A stretch of DNA of 64,000 nt, from positions 5,084,337 through 5,148,336 of the forward strand of contig NZ_CP075169.1 in the NCBI RefSeq assembly GCF_016865525.2, written 5' to 3'. Source of the DNA: Sodalis ligni (GTDB lineage: Bacteria > Pseudomonadota > Gammaproteobacteria > Enterobacterales > Enterobacteriaceae). The translations under genes were made by a program, and so were the position numbers. Below are positions 20,596-30,673 of the stretch, piece after piece (the first letter of the stretch is position 1; every line of letters begins with the position of its first letter). The notes below the pieces were generated by a model. The model was given only the letters and a program-made list of their open reading frames with translations. It was not told where the DNA came from and did not search any database.

Positions 20596-21579
20596 TCATT
20601 TGCCGCGCGGCTCAACTGGCAGCGCCGGTCTCGATTTTGCCCGCCCGGGCCACCAGCGATGGCCGGCGGCGGAGAACATCGCCCCCGCCACTACCACAAA
20701 CGCGCCGATATAGCCGACGACATTTAATGTCGGAGCGGCAAAATACTCCGGCCAGAGCAGGGACAATACATCTGAAAAAAACAGGGTAAACAACGGCGTC
20801 AACGTCACGATGGCGCTGACCTGCGCCGCTTGCCAGCGGGCCATGGCTTCCGCCAGCGCGCCGTAACCGATAATGGTGTTGGCGCCGCAAAACACCAGGC
20901 AGGCCACCTGCCAGCCGCTTAAGTGCAGCACCGCCAGGGGTTTTGTCAACGTGGTTAGCGCTATTGTACACAAAACATACAGCAAAAACAGGATCTGTTG
21001 TGATGCCAGGCGCCGCAGCATAACTTTCTGCGCCACGCCGTAACAGACCCAGACCAGGGCGGCGCACACCCCCAAAATCACGCCGAGGGTGTAGTCCGTC
21101 AGCCGGGTGAATATTTCTATCAGGCTGGTATTGAAAAACATCACCAGCCCGCTAATCAGCAGCGCCGCGCCAATCACCTGCGTGATACGCATCCGCTCTT
21201 TGAGGATCACTACGCTCGCCAGCATCATACCCACCGGCGAAAGCTGGCCTATAACCTGTGAAGCGGTGGGGCTAAGGTATTGGAGCGACGAGCTGAAAAG
21301 AATAAAGTTTCCCAGCAGGCCACCGGTGGCGACAAGCAGCAACAGCAGCCAACGCCAGCGAAAGAACAGTCTCAGGGGCGGCAGTTGCCGCCGAGGCGCC
21401 AGGATGAACAGCAGTCCGAGTCCCGCCATGAGAAACCGATACCACACCACGGTATAGGGTTCCATATCGGTGAGAACCTGCTTCATGGCGATAGGCAGCG
21501 CGCCCCAGCACATGGCGGTGGTGAGCGCCAAAGCAATGCCCACTCCCGCTTGCTGCCCCGCTTTCTGATTTGTCATCAT
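20596..21579 (-). CDS. yhbE: EamA/DMT-family inner-membrane transporter YhbE
   Basis: The 327-residue protein has ten predicted hydrophobic helices forming two EamA repeats. The N-terminal repeat begins ALTTAMCWGALPIAMKQVL, nearly identical to E. coli YhbE. The substrate is unknown for the family. It lies between rpmA and obgE as in E. coli. A rho-independent terminator separates it from rpmA, so it probably depends on read-through or an internal promoter. Confidence 0.93.
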   Translation of the reverse strand: MMTNQKAGQQAGVGIALALTTAMCWGALPIAMKQVLTDMEPYTVVWYRFLMAGLGLLFILAPRRQLPPLRLFFRWRWLLLLLVATGGLLGNFILFSSSLQYLSPTASQVIGQLSPVGMMLASVVILKERMRITQVIGAALLISGLVMFFNTSLIEIFTRLTDYTLGVILGVCAALVWVCYGVAQKVMLRRLASQQILFLLYVLCTIALTTLTKPLAVLHLSGWQVACLVFCGANTIIGYGALAEAMARWQAAQVSAIVTLTPLFTLFFSDVLSLLWPEYFAAPTLNVVGYIGAFVVVAGAMFSAAGHRWWPGRAKSRPALPVEPRGK

Positions 21580-21615
21580 GAGTGTCTAACGCAAAACGTA
21601 GCCGGAAAGGAAAGT

Positions 21616-21644
21616 AAAAAGCCCCGCAAACAATTGCGGGGCTT
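21616..21644 (-). terminator. Rho-independent terminator after rpmA
   Basis: On the minus strand AAGCCCCGCAA and TTGCGGGGCTT pair around a short loop and are followed by TTTTAC. It lies 36 bases after the rpmA stop and would attenuate expression into yhbE-obgE. Confidence 0.85.
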
Positions 21645-21679
21645 AACTCTGACTTCTGTGCTAAAGAAAGGCGAAGAAT

Positions 21680-21943
21680 TTAGGCAGCAACGGCAACGAT
21701 GCTGACATATTTACGATTCTTCGGTCCCTTAACTTCGAACTGGATTTTACCCGTAGTCAAAGCGAACAGAGTATGGTCCTTGCCGCAACCGACATTCGTG
21801 CCGGGATGGAACTTGGTTCCACGCTGGCGAACAATGATGCTGCCGGCCAGTACTTCTTCCCCGCCGAAGCGTTTAACGCCCAGGCGTTTGCTTTCTGAGT
21901 CGCGACCGTTACGAGTCGAACCGCCAGCTTTTTTGTGTGCCAT
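21680..21943 (-). CDS. rpmA: 50S ribosomal protein L27
   Basis: The 87-residue L27 begins [19 protein letters not shown]. Its N-terminal tail reaches the peptidyl-transferase centre. The sequence [20 protein letters not shown] is canonical, with a slightly extended C-terminus (AVAA). It starts 17 bases after the rplU stop and is co-transcribed with rplU. Confidence 0.98.
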   Translation of the reverse strand: MAHKKAGGSTRNGRDSESKRLGVKRFGGEEVLAGSIIVRQRGTKFHPGTNVGCGKDHTLFALTTGKIQFEVKGPKNRKYVSIVAVAA

Positions 21944-21960
21944 GAGTGTATTCCTCTCTG

Positions 21961-22272
21961 TTAGGCGCCGATACCGGTAATTTTCACGTCAGTGAACCAC
22001 TGACGATGGCCCTGCTGCTTGCGATAGTGCTTACGGCGACGGAATTTGACAATCGTCACCTTGTCGCCACGACCGTGAGCAACCACTTCAGCTTTTACCT
22101 TTCCGCCACTGACGTAAGGAACGCCGATCTGGATATCGTCACCATTGGCAATCATCATAACCTGGTCGAATTCAACAGTTTCACCTGTTGCGATGTCCAG
22201 TTTTTCCAGGCGAACGGTCTGCCCTTCACTGACCCGGTGTTGTTTACCACCACTTTGGAAAACCGCGTACAT
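21961..22272 (-). CDS. rplU: 50S ribosomal protein L21
   Basis: The 103-residue L21 runs from [17 protein letters not shown] to the basic [18 protein letters not shown] and DVKITGIGA, the same length as E. coli. An upstream extension of 14 codons is unconserved, so the ATG at 22272 is used. It is the first gene of the rplU-rpmA operon and is divergent from ispB across 264 bases that carry both promoters. Confidence 0.98.
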   Translation of the reverse strand: MYAVFQSGGKQHRVSEGQTVRLEKLDIATGETVEFDQVMMIANGDDIQIGVPYVSGGKVKAEVVAHGRGDKVTIVKFRRRKHYRKQQGHRQWFTDVKITGIGA

Positions 22273-22536
22273 AAAAAACTCCGCTTTCCGCGCACTCAAC
22301 TTGGATTCGTCCACAGTGCGCTATAAATATTCACAATAGGGCGCGAATTCTACGCAAAAAACCGGCTTATGACAAGTGCAGAATACATACAGACTGCGAA
22401 AAAGTGACTGGTTACGTCTCTATCATTTATCTCTTGGCGTTTTCAAGTACAATCAGTAACACAGTTTCTAGCATCTGGCTCTATGAGCGGCGTTACTATT
22501 CAACTTAACGGTAAAATATAAAGCCGAAAGAAAATA

Positions 22537-23508
22537 ATGAACCCTGATCAAATCACAGTACTCACCGCGCAGGATATGGCGAAGGTCAATGCGATAATCC
22601 TGGAGCAACTGAATTCCGAAGTCGTGCTTATCAACCAGCTCGGCCATTATATCATCAGCGGCGGCGGTAAACGCATCCGTCCGATGATTGCCGTGCTGGC
22701 GGCGCGCGCCCTGAATTATACCGGTGATAAGCATATTACCGTGGCGGCGTTGATAGAATTCATTCATACCGCCACCCTGCTCCATGACGATGTAGTGGAC
22801 GAATCCGATATGCGCCGGGGCAAAGCCACGGCGAACGCGGCTTTCGGCAACGCGGCCAGCGTCCTGGTGGGGGATTTCATTTATACCCGCGCGTTCCAGA
22901 TGATGACCGGTCTTGAATCGCTGCGGGTTCTGGCGCTGATGGCCGAGGCGGTTAATGTAATCGCCGAGGGCGAGGTGCTGCAGTTGATGAACTGCAACGA
23001 TCCGGATATTACTGTCGAGAGCTATATGCGGGTGATTTACAGCAAAACCGCCCGGCTGTTCGAGGCGGCGGCGCACGCATCCGCCATACTGGCCGGCGCC
23101 ACGCCGGAGCAGGAAGCCGCCCTGCGGGACTACGGGCGGTATCTGGGCACCGCATTCCAGCTTATCGACGATCTGCTGGATTACGGTTCGGACGGCAAGA
23201 CCCTGGGTAAAAACACCGGCGACGACCTTAACGAAGGCAAGCCCACCCTGCCGCTGCTGCACGCCATGCATCATGGCAACGCGGAACAGGCGGCCGTGAT
23301 ACGGGAAGCCATCGAGCAGGGGAACGGTCGGCATTTATTGGAATCGGTACTGGAAACCATGCATCAATGCGGTTCGCTGGAATATACCCGCCAGTGCGCC
23401 GAAGCGGAAGCGGACAAGGCCATTTCCTGTCTCGGCTGTCTTGAACCTACGCCGTTCCGGCAGGCACTGGAAAGTTTGGCGCACTCGGCGGTACAACGAC
23501 AGTTTTAG
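22537..23508 (+). CDS. ispB: Octaprenyl diphosphate synthase
   Basis: IspB elongates farnesyl diphosphate with isopentenyl diphosphate to make the C40 side chain of ubiquinone and menaquinone. The 323 residues include the substrate loop GGGKRIRPM, the first aspartate-rich motif DDVVD (84-88) and the second DDLLD (about 211) in FQLIDDLLDYGSDG. It matches E. coli throughout. It is monocistronic, divergent from rplU, and followed by the convergent Mu-type HTH gene. Confidence 0.97.
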   Translation: MNPDQITVLTAQDMAKVNAIILEQLNSEVVLINQLGHYIISGGGKRIRPMIAVLAARALNYTGDKHITVAALIEFIHTATLLHDDVVDESDMRRGKATANAAFGNAASVLVGDFIYTRAFQMMTGLESLRVLALMAEAVNVIAEGEVLQLMNCNDPDITVESYMRVIYSKTARLFEAAAHASAILAGATPEQEAALRDYGRYLGTAFQLIDDLLDYGSDGKTLGKNTGDDLNEGKPTLPLLHAMHHGNAEQAAVIREAIEQGNGRHLLESVLETMHQCGSLEYTRQCAEAEADKAISCLGCLEPTPFRQALESLAHSAVQRQF

Positions 23509-23558
23509 GAACACTCGTCATTTAATGGAAACCAGCGCCACCTCTGTTTCCGATTCGC

Positions 23559-23945
23559 TCATCGCCTGGGCGCAATCCCCAGGCGCGTCATGAATTTCTC
23601 AATCCCTTCCCGCATCACCAGGCTGATGACATTGTCCCGTTCTTCCGGCAGGAATTGCCTGTATATGGCCATCCAGGCCGCCAGGGGATCCGCTTCCGAA
23701 GGCGAAGGCGCCACGCCGGCACGGTAATCCGGGGCGGACTGCTCTTGCATTTCGCGCTGCGTCAGCGCCCGCTGGACCTTCGCGGGTAAACTTTCCAATG
23801 AAAATTCCAGCCCGCGTCCCTGCCCGCCGCTGCGCGGGCGTCCGCGCCAATTTTCACGGCGGGCTCGCCCGTCAAACCCCTGCCGGGTTTTGGGAAGTCC
23901 CGCCACGCCCAAAAGCTCTTTGGTACTAAACCAGGCATTTTTCAT
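23559..23945 (-). CDS. Mu-type HTH DNA-binding protein, copy 1
   Basis: The 128 residues begin MKNAWFSTKELLGVAGLP. The region WFSTKELLGVAGLPKTRQG, then RARRENWRGRPR and EFSLESLPAKVQ, matches the winged-helix DNA-binding domain shared by phage Mu repressor c and the Mu transposase N-terminus. The C-terminal half ends in a helical segment WMAIYRQFLPEERDNVI shared with copy 2 at 24441. It is a free-standing regulator, since no transposase catalytic domain follows. The function is unknown. It sits minus-strand between ispB and sfsB. The frame opens 10 codons upstream, but homology starts at the ATG at 23945. Confidence 0.8.
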   Translation of the reverse strand: MKNAWFSTKELLGVAGLPKTRQGFDGRARRENWRGRPRSGGQGRGLEFSLESLPAKVQRALTQREMQEQSAPDYRAGVAPSPSEADPLAAWMAIYRQFLPEERDNVISLVMREGIEKFMTRLGIAPRR

Positions 23946-24129
23946 ACTGTCGCATTCCAAAATGGGGATGCCCATAGCAAAAAATAAATTTTATTGGAAA
24001 ATAATTGAAAAGTTTTCGGAAATTTGTTGCTATACATTTTCCATATAATCGGTTTGTTTCCACTTCGTTTGGTTAAAATATGTTATTTATAACATCAATC
24101 CCTATTCGGCTCTCAGCAAAGGAATATTA

Positions 24130-24399
24130 ATGCAGATGACTGAATGGAATGAAGACTGGCACCCTGCGGATATCATCGCAGCGCTGCGTAAACGCGGCAC
24201 CACCCTTGCGGCTGTTTCACGGGCCGCGGGACTGAGTTCGTCCACCTTGGCAAACGCCTTGACAAGGCCCTGGCCCAAAGGCGAGTGGCTGATAGCCGAT
24301 CGTTTGGCGATTCATCCGGCTAAGATATGGCCCAGCCGCTATATCGACCCCAGGACGAAACAGCTGATCGACAGAAAGAGCCTGATACGCTCGCGCTGA
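24130..24399 (+). CDS. sfsB: Ner-like transcriptional regulator SfsB (Nlp)
   Basis: The 89-residue HTH protein is homologous to phage Mu Ner. It carries WHPADIIAALRKRGTTLAAVSRAAGLSSSTLANAL and RPWPKGEWLIADRLAIHP, then IWPSRY, typical of SfsB/Nlp. In E. coli it lies between ispB and murA and affects maltose gene expression. Here it also follows ispB but is flanked on the opposite strand by two Mu-type HTH genes, and murA does not follow. AAAGGA precedes the ATG at suitable distance. Confidence 0.93.
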   Translation: MQMTEWNEDWHPADIIAALRKRGTTLAAVSRAAGLSSSTLANALTRPWPKGEWLIADRLAIHPAKIWPSRYIDPRTKQLIDRKSLIRSR

Positions 24400-24440
24400 A
24401 AGACATGGCGCATTGGAAGACGAACGTGATACCGCTCTAT

Positions 24441-24830
24441 CTATCCCTCATCCCGATGCAGTTCCGAAGGGGACTCATTGGGATATTCCAACCGTTTAAG
24501 GAGATTAAGAACCCCTTCGCGCAGGACAAACCCCACGACAAAATCACGTTCGGCATCGGAAAGCTGCCGATAGATTTGACGCCAGGTGGAACAGGGTTCT
24601 TGCGTCGACAAGGTATAATCGGCTGAGCTGGCGCGCAGCGTCAGCGTCTTTTTTACCGTGTCCGGAAGGCTATACCAGGAATACTCGACAGCTTTTCCCC
24701 TCGCCCCTTCGCGCCGCCTTTTTTGCCAGCCTTCTTCCCTGGCGCGCCGATTCAACCCTTGGCGGGTTTTAGGTAACCCACCGACGCCGATTAACTCGTG
24801 GGTGGCGACCCATTCCTTTTTTGTTGCCAT
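24441..24830 (-). CDS. Mu-type HTH DNA-binding protein, copy 2
   Basis: The 129 residues begin MATKKEWVATHELIGVGGLP after a strong AAGGAGGGGG ribosome site. The N-terminal Mu-type winged helix (ELIGVGGLPKTRQGLNRRAR, EYSWYSLPDTVKK) and the C-terminal WRQIYRQLSDAERDFVVGF align along most of their length with copy 1, roughly half identical by eye, so the two are paralogs. The frame could start 30 codons earlier, but that part is not shared. The role is unknown. Proximity to Ner-like sfsB suggests a small regulatory set of Mu ancestry. Confidence 0.78.
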   Translation of the reverse strand: MATKKEWVATHELIGVGGLPKTRQGLNRRAREEGWQKRRREGARGKAVEYSWYSLPDTVKKTLTLRASSADYTLSTQEPCSTWRQIYRQLSDAERDFVVGFVLREGVLNLLKRLEYPNESPSELHRDEG

Positions 24831-25162
24831 TTTCTCCCCCTCCTTGTCATGGCGATAAACCGAAGCTGTCGCTATTTCGCGTCCCTGGCCCTCCCTATAA
24901 AAGGGACAAGCCTTCAGCACGTTTCCGTTATGTACGGCGCTGTACGGTTTAGCACTTATCGATTCCCGTTACGCTCATTACAACACAAAAAAAGCAGCAA
25001 GTGCTAACGGCTCATTGAAAATTGAGATCGATGCTGGTTTTTTGTGCGAGAAGACTGAATAACCATTATTTATCAATCTAATAATGTGCTTACACTTAAA
25101 TTTTGCTAAGCACTAATGGCCCCATCGTATCACGAAGAAATTGGCGGAGGAAGGAGGGCAAA

Positions 25163-25210
25163 ATGAGGAAATCCAATGAAAATACGCGCTGTAAAGGGTG
25201 CGGGAAATAG
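25163..25210 (+). pseudogene. Possible N-terminal remnant of a Com-like zinc-finger regulator
   Basis: A very strong ribosome site (GGAGGAAGGAGGG) precedes ATG at 25163 and only 15 codons, MRKSNENTRCKGCGK, before a stop. The CKGCGK pair of cysteines after a short polar N-terminus resembles the start of phage Mu Com-type proteins (MRxIRCKNCNK). The second cysteine pair is not found in any frame downstream. It could be chance, but the ribosome site and the Mu-type neighbours make a decayed com plausible. Confidence 0.35.
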
Positions 25211-25260
25211 CAGAGCCAGCGTGGCGGCAAATTATCTTAATCCGCCATAGCCGGCCATGA

Positions 25261-25306
25261 CAAAAAGGGTTGGCCGCATCCGCCCCACCGGCAGGCGGAC
25301 GCGGAA
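25261..25306 (-). terminator. Probable mdh terminator
   Basis: On the minus strand CCGCGTCCGCC pairs with GGCGGATGCGG (one G-U) and CCAACCCTTTTTG follows a few bases later. It starts 8 bases after the mdh stop. The U-tract is displaced, so efficiency is uncertain. Confidence 0.65.
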
Positions 25307-25311
25307 GATTA

Positions 25312-26250
25312 TTATTGATTGACGAATTTCACGCCTAATTCAATATCTTTTTTCAGGACATCCTGCATGTTTTCCAGGACCTGCTGTTCGAAAGCGCTCA
25401 GGGGGCCAATGGGCAGTATTTCCGACAAACCCTGTTTGCCCAACAGCAGCGGCTGGGCAAAGAAACGCGTATGCTCGCCATCGCCCTCGACATAAGCGCA
25501 TTCCACCACATCCTTTTCACCCTGCAGCGCCCGTACCAGAGATAAGCCGAAGCGAGCCGCGGCCTGTCCCATGGAGAGCGTGGCCGATCCGCCGCCGGCT
25601 TTGGCCTCTACCACTTCGGTACCGGCATTCTGGATACGCTTGGTTAAATCGGCAACTTCCTGATCGCTAAATGAGATTCCTTCTAGCTGGGAAAGCAAAG
25701 GCAGAATGGTCACACCGGAATGGCCGCCGATAACACGCACTTCAACATCTTTCGGCGACAATCCTTTGAGCTCGGCGACAAAAGTATTGGAACGGATAAT
25801 ATCGAGGGTGGAGATGCCGAATAACTTGCGTTTATCATAGACGCCGGCTTTTTTCAGCGTCTCTGCGGCAATGGGCACCGTGGTATTGACCGGATTGGTG
25901 ATAATGCCTATCAGGGCAGCCGGACAGGCCTTTGCCACCTGGCTGATAAGATTGCGTACGATACCGGCGTTGACGTTAAAAAGATCCGAACGATCCATAC
26001 CGGGCTTACGGGCAACCCCCGCGGAGATCAATACGATATCGGCGCCTTCCAGCGCCGGCGTCGCATCTTCGCCGCTGAACCCCTTGATTTTCACCGGGGT
26101 CGGGATATGGCTGAGATCAACCGCCACACCGGGAGTCACCGGGGCAATATCATACAGAGAGAGTTCGGAACCTGAGGGAAGCTGAGTTTTAAGCAACAGG
26201 GCTAGCGCTTGGCCTATGCCGCCCGCTGCACCGAGAACTGCGACTTTCAT
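25312..26250 (-). CDS. mdh: Malate dehydrogenase (NAD)
   Basis: The 312-residue TCA-cycle enzyme oxidises malate to oxaloacetate. The NAD fold begins [20 protein letters not shown]. Substrate arginines lie in [14 protein letters not shown] (R81, R87) and R153, and the catalytic histidine is in VIGGHSGVT (about 177). AAGGAG precedes the ATG. It is divergent from argR, as in E. coli. Confidence 0.98.
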   Translation of the reverse strand: MKVAVLGAAGGIGQALALLLKTQLPSGSELSLYDIAPVTPGVAVDLSHIPTPVKIKGFSGEDATPALEGADIVLISAGVARKPGMDRSDLFNVNAGIVRNLISQVAKACPAALIGIITNPVNTTVPIAAETLKKAGVYDKRKLFGISTLDIIRSNTFVAELKGLSPKDVEVRVIGGHSGVTILPLLSQLEGISFSDQEVADLTKRIQNAGTEVVEAKAGGGSATLSMGQAAARFGLSLVRALQGEKDVVECAYVEGDGEHTRFFAQPLLLGKQGLSEILPIGPLSAFEQQVLENMQDVLKKDIELGVKFVNQ

Positions 26251-27162
<912 letters not shown>

Positions 27163-27448
27163 AATATTGCCTTTCCCAGCGCGGTAATAAGCTTTGCCAA
27201 AGTTAGCACTTTTCGCTAAAGCTGGTTATCGCCATGAATTTACAAATAATTAACAATATTTGCCTATTTTTTAACCTCTTTTAATCACTTTTTCTTATAT
27301 TAGCTTGGTTAGAAAGCAGAATGTTTCATAAATAATTATGAGCATACTACTAGTAACCACAGTTATTAGTGTATACTTAGATTCGTGATGAATATCACGC
27401 TTTGCATTAAGTCATGTGAAATGTAAAGAACGAATAGAGGTGGAAATG

Positions 27449-27712
27449 ATGAAAATGAAAACTGCTGCTTCCCTGATGACGGTGATATCCGCCCTGTCCT
27501 TCGGCGCGTTCGCCGCGGATTCCATATCGCTGGAACAGGCTCAGGGATTACAACCCATGGGTACCGTGACCACCAGCGGGATTGATGCCTCCCCGTCCGA
27601 TATCCATCAGGCGCTGAATGATGCCGCCGATGCCAAGGGCGCAAAAGCCTATCGAATCATCGAGGCTCGCGAGGGCGATAACTGGCACGCCACCGCCGAG
27701 CTGTACAAGTAA
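27449..27712 (+). CDS. yhcN: YhcN-family (DUF1471) stress-response periplasmic protein
   Basis: The 87-residue secreted protein starts MKMKTAASLM with a signal peptide ending FGAFAADS. The mature part has the YhcN fold (GTVTTSGIDASPSDIHQAL, KGAKAYRIIEAREGDNWHATAELYK). E. coli YhcN has the same length and is linked to peroxide and acid stress. ATGs at 27446 and 27449 both follow GAGG; the second gives the E. coli length. It follows argR by 286 AT-rich bases. BsmA at 47890 belongs to the same family. Confidence 0.93.
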   Translation: MKMKTAASLMTVISALSFGAFAADSISLEQAQGLQPMGTVTTSGIDASPSDIHQALNDAADAKGAKAYRIIEAREGDNWHATAELYK

Positions 27713-27866
27713 GCCAGGCGCGTCGCTACAGCAAATTGATGACGCGACGCGCCAGAGTTCAGTAGTACCGGCTGTGCCACGGCCGTAAGCACGTTTTAGC
27801 ATTCGGAAGTCAACACCATCAGTGGCTGGTCGCCCTCAGTTATTCTGTGTCCGGTATAACCAGACT

Positions 27867-27932
27867 GTCACTGATGATTCCCTCGTCGTCCTATCCGACG
27901 AACTTCGCCCCCGCACGCGGGGGCTTTTTTTT
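27867..27932 (+). ncRNA. Possible small RNA ending in a Rho-independent terminator
   Basis: A TATAAC box at 27855-27860 precedes about 66 bases with a TCGTCG/CGACGA hairpin (27883-27901) and a terminator GCCCCCG/CGGGGGC with T8 (27907-27932). It lies between yhcN and the opposite-strand mpl, 154 bases after the yhcN stop. No good -35 box is visible, so the hairpin may simply end yhcN transcription. No known sRNA was recognised. Confidence 0.35.
27907..27932 (+). terminator. Rho-independent terminator downstream of yhcN
   Basis: A 7-bp all-GC stem GCCCCCG/CGGGGGC with a 4-base loop is followed by eight T on the plus strand. It sits 5 bases from the convergent mpl stop. Confidence 0.85.
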
Positions 27933-27937
27933 AACCT

Positions 27938-29314
27938 TTATACCGCCGCCAGGCCGGCTTTGATATTCAGCTGCGCCAGCAGCTTTTCATGGATTCCGCC
28001 GAAGCCGCCGTTGCTCATCACCAGGATGTAATCACCGGGCTGGGAGATTTTCACAATCATATCCACGAGGGTATCCACGTCAGCGCTCCAGTGCGCCGGC
28101 TGAACACAGGCTTCCGCGACCTCGCTTACCTGCCAGGGAATATGCTGCGGCTGGAATAAAAAGACTTCATCGGCCCTGCCCAGGGAAGGCGCCAGCTCAT
28201 TCTTGTTCAGCCCCATTTTCATGGTGTTGGAGCGGGGCTCAAGCACCGCCAGGATGCGTGCCGTGCCGCCTACCTTGCTGCGCAGCGCCGCCAGGGTCGC
28301 CAATATAGCGGTGGGATGATGGGCAAAATCGTCATAAAGTTTCACCCCGTTGGCGGTGCCCTTCAGCTCCAGACGGCGCCGGGCGTTGATAAAGGTGGTC
28401 AGGGCCCGGCATGCGTCAGCCGGCTGCACGCCCACGTGCCTGGCGGCGGCAATCGCCATCAGCGCATTGTGCATGTTATGTTCCCCCACCAGATCCCAAT
28501 GGACCTCCCCTACCACGTCGCCCTGCAACAGCACCTGGAATACGCTGGCGTCCGGCGCGACTTTTTTGGCGCGCCAGCTGTTGTCTTCACCGATGAATTC
28601 CTGCTCGCTCCAGCATCCCATGGCCATGACCTGTTTCAGATGCGGATCGTTATCCGGCAGGATGATTTTGCCCTTGCCCGGCACCAGCCGCACCAGGTGA
28701 TGGAATTGCTTCTGGATGGCTTTCAGGTCGTCAAAAATATCCGCATGATCGAACTCGAGGTTATTGAGCAGCAGCGTGCGCGGACAGTAGTGAAGGAATT
28801 TGGAACGCTTGTCGAAAAACGCGCAGTCATATTCATCCGCTTCCACCACAAAAAACGGACTGTTGCCCAAACGGGCGGAAACGGTGAAGTTGCCCGGCAC
28901 GCCGCCGATGACGAACCCCGGCTGGTAGCCGCACACCTCGAGAATCCAGGTAATCATCCCGGCGGTGGTGGTCTTGCCGTGCGTACCGGCGACGGCTATC
29001 ACCCAGCGCTGCTGCAGGACCCGATCGTGCAGCCACTGGGGACCGGAAACATAGCGAATGCCCCGTTCCAGCACAGCTTCCACGCAGGGGTTGCCGCGGC
29101 TCATGGCATTACCGATGATGACCAGCTCCGGCTCCGGCTCCAACTGAGACGGATCATAGCCCTTGATAAGCTGAATGCCTTGCTCTTGCAGCAGGGTGCT
29201 CATGGGAGGATAGACATTATCATCAGACCCGGTCACCTCATGTCCCAGGGAACGGGCTAGCATGGCTACCCCGCCCATAAACGTGCCGCAGATACCGAGA
29301 ATATGTATGCGCAT
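27938..29314 (-). CDS. mpl: UDP-MurNAc:L-Ala-gamma-D-Glu-meso-DAP ligase Mpl
   Basis: Mpl reattaches recycled murein tripeptide to UDP-MurNAc in the cytoplasm. The 458 residues start MRIHILGICGTFMGGVA (Mur N-terminal domain). The ATP loop GTHGKTTT is at 110-117, followed by VEADEYDCAFFDKR and FDDFAHHPTA-type YDDFAHHP in the C-terminal part. Twelve upstream codons in frame are unconserved. It is divergent from fbp, as in E. coli. Confidence 0.97.
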   Translation of the reverse strand: MRIHILGICGTFMGGVAMLARSLGHEVTGSDDNVYPPMSTLLQEQGIQLIKGYDPSQLEPEPELVIIGNAMSRGNPCVEAVLERGIRYVSGPQWLHDRVLQQRWVIAVAGTHGKTTTAGMITWILEVCGYQPGFVIGGVPGNFTVSARLGNSPFFVVEADEYDCAFFDKRSKFLHYCPRTLLLNNLEFDHADIFDDLKAIQKQFHHLVRLVPGKGKIILPDNDPHLKQVMAMGCWSEQEFIGEDNSWRAKKVAPDASVFQVLLQGDVVGEVHWDLVGEHNMHNALMAIAAARHVGVQPADACRALTTFINARRRLELKGTANGVKLYDDFAHHPTAILATLAALRSKVGGTARILAVLEPRSNTMKMGLNKNELAPSLGRADEVFLFQPQHIPWQVSEVAEACVQPAHWSADVDTLVDMIVKISQPGDYILVMSNGGFGGIHEKLLAQLNIKAGLAAV

Positions 29315-29497
29315 AATTTTTCCATTTTTTAACAACGTACTGCGGCACATTCTACCGCTGCGGCCGGCCGATATAAACGAATTTGATGATGTACTTGCAT
29401 TCGTTTAAGCTAAACTGCTAATACTTATCCAGTGGTAACCGATAATACCGCTTTTCATCTGCGGCAACAGTGTCTTCTTTTGTTCAGGGAATGTGTT

Positions 29498-30502
29498 ATG
29501 AAAACGTTAGGCGAATTTATTGTTGAGAAGCAGCACGAGTTTCCCCATGCCACCGGTGAACTCACCGCGCTGCTTTCCGCTATAAAATTGGGTGCCAAAA
29601 TCATTCACCGCGATATCAATACCGCGGGGTTGGTGGACATTTTGGGCACCAGCGGCGTATCCAATGTCCAGGGCGAAGTTCAAATGAAACTCGACCTGTT
29701 CGCCAATGAAAAGCTGAAAGCTGCGTTGAAAGCCAGGGGACAGGTGGCAGGCATCGCTTCCGAAGAGGAAGACGAAATCGTGATTTTCGACGGCGGACGT
29801 TCATCCAGCGGCAAATATGTGGTGCTGATGGATCCGCTGGATGGTTCTTCCAACATTGACGTCAACGTGTCGGTGGGCACCATTTTTTCAATTTATCGCC
29901 GGATTTCCCCCATCGGCACGCCCATTACCGAAGCGGACTTCCTGCAGCCCGGCAATAAACAGGTGGCGGCGGGTTATGTGGTGTACGGCTCTTCAACCAT
30001 GCTGGTCTACACCACCGGCTGCGGCGTACACGCCTTTACCTATGATCCTTCCATCGGGGTGTTTTGCCTTTCCCATGAAAGCGTGCGTTTCCCGGCTACC
30101 GGCAATATGTATTCCATAAACGAAGGAAATTACATCAAGTTTCCCAACGGCGTTAAAAAATACATCAAATATTGCCAGGAAATGGATCCCGCGACGCATC
30201 GCCCCTACACATCGCGCTATATCGGCTCCCTGGTGTCGGACTTCCATCGCAACCTGCTTAAGGGCGGCATTTATCTGTACCCCAGCACCGCAACCTATCC
30301 CGAGGGTAAGCTGCGTTTGCTGTACGAATGCAATCCGATGGCCTTTTTGGCCGAGCAGGCGGGCGGCAAAGCCAGCGATGGCAAGAACCGCATTTTAGAC
30401 ATCACTCCGGAAAAACTGCACCAGCGCGCGCCCTTTTTCGTCGGTACCGAATCCATGGTCAACGACGCCGAACGCTTTATGCGCGATTTCCCCGACGAAT
30501 AG
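29498..30502 (+). CDS. fbp: Fructose-1,6-bisphosphatase class 1
   Basis: The 334-residue gluconeogenic enzyme hydrolyses fructose-1,6-bisphosphate. The metal-binding motif [10 protein letters not shown] lies at 112-121, preceded by the glutamates in [10 protein letters not shown]. Sugar-binding segments [16 protein letters not shown] and YRYIGS-like [15 protein letters not shown] follow. CAGGGA precedes the ATG at 29498, and the open frame before it is unconserved. It is followed by a terminator and a convergent chemoreceptor gene. Confidence 0.98.
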   Translation: MKTLGEFIVEKQHEFPHATGELTALLSAIKLGAKIIHRDINTAGLVDILGTSGVSNVQGEVQMKLDLFANEKLKAALKARGQVAGIASEEEDEIVIFDGGRSSSGKYVVLMDPLDGSSNIDVNVSVGTIFSIYRRISPIGTPITEADFLQPGNKQVAAGYVVYGSSTMLVYTTGCGVHAFTYDPSIGVFCLSHESVRFPATGNMYSINEGNYIKFPNGVKKYIKYCQEMDPATHRPYTSRYIGSLVSDFHRNLLKGGIYLYPSTATYPEGKLRLLYECNPMAFLAEQAGGKASDGKNRILDITPEKLHQRAPFFVGTESMVNDAERFMRDFPDE

Positions 30503-30557
30503 CGGGTCTATGCCCTTGAGATAGGAAGGACCGCCGCCAAGCGGGCCAAGCCGCTTG

Positions 30558-30579
30558 AAAGCCCCCGTGAGGGGGCTTT
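30558..30579 (+). terminator. Probable fbp terminator
   Basis: The stem AAAGCCCCC/GGGGGCTTT with a GTGA loop lies 55 bases after the fbp stop. The following bases GGCTTG are not a clean T-run, so strength is uncertain. The hairpin is near-symmetrical and may also act on the opposite transcript. Confidence 0.6.
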
Positions 30580-30580
30580 G

Positions 30581-30596
30581 GCTTGTTGACAAAGTG
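30581..30596. repeat. 16-base dispersed repeat, copy 2
   Basis: GCTTGTTGACAAAGTG is the exact reverse complement of 19339-19354 and follows the fbp terminator hairpin in the gap before the convergent chemoreceptor gene. Confidence 0.6.
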
Positions 30597-30673
30597 TCCG
30601 GTCGGGACAGGTTGCCAGATCGTAAACACGCCGTGAACCCGTCCCTGGGGGCTCGATCCGCGGGCCGGTGCTA

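Larger units (their letters stand above)
24831..25311. other. AT-richer spacer between the HTH gene and mdh
   Basis: About 480 bases without an intact gene. It holds the promoter of copy 2, an AT-rich stretch (about 25000-25110), the possible Com fragment at 25163-25210 and the mdh terminator. The AT-richer composition differs from neighbouring genes and could mark old insertion or decay. Confidence 0.5.

Noticed and set aside
28316..29260. 314-codon open frame antisense to mpl
   Set aside because: Mpl on the minus strand is full length and conserved; the antisense frame shows no motif.
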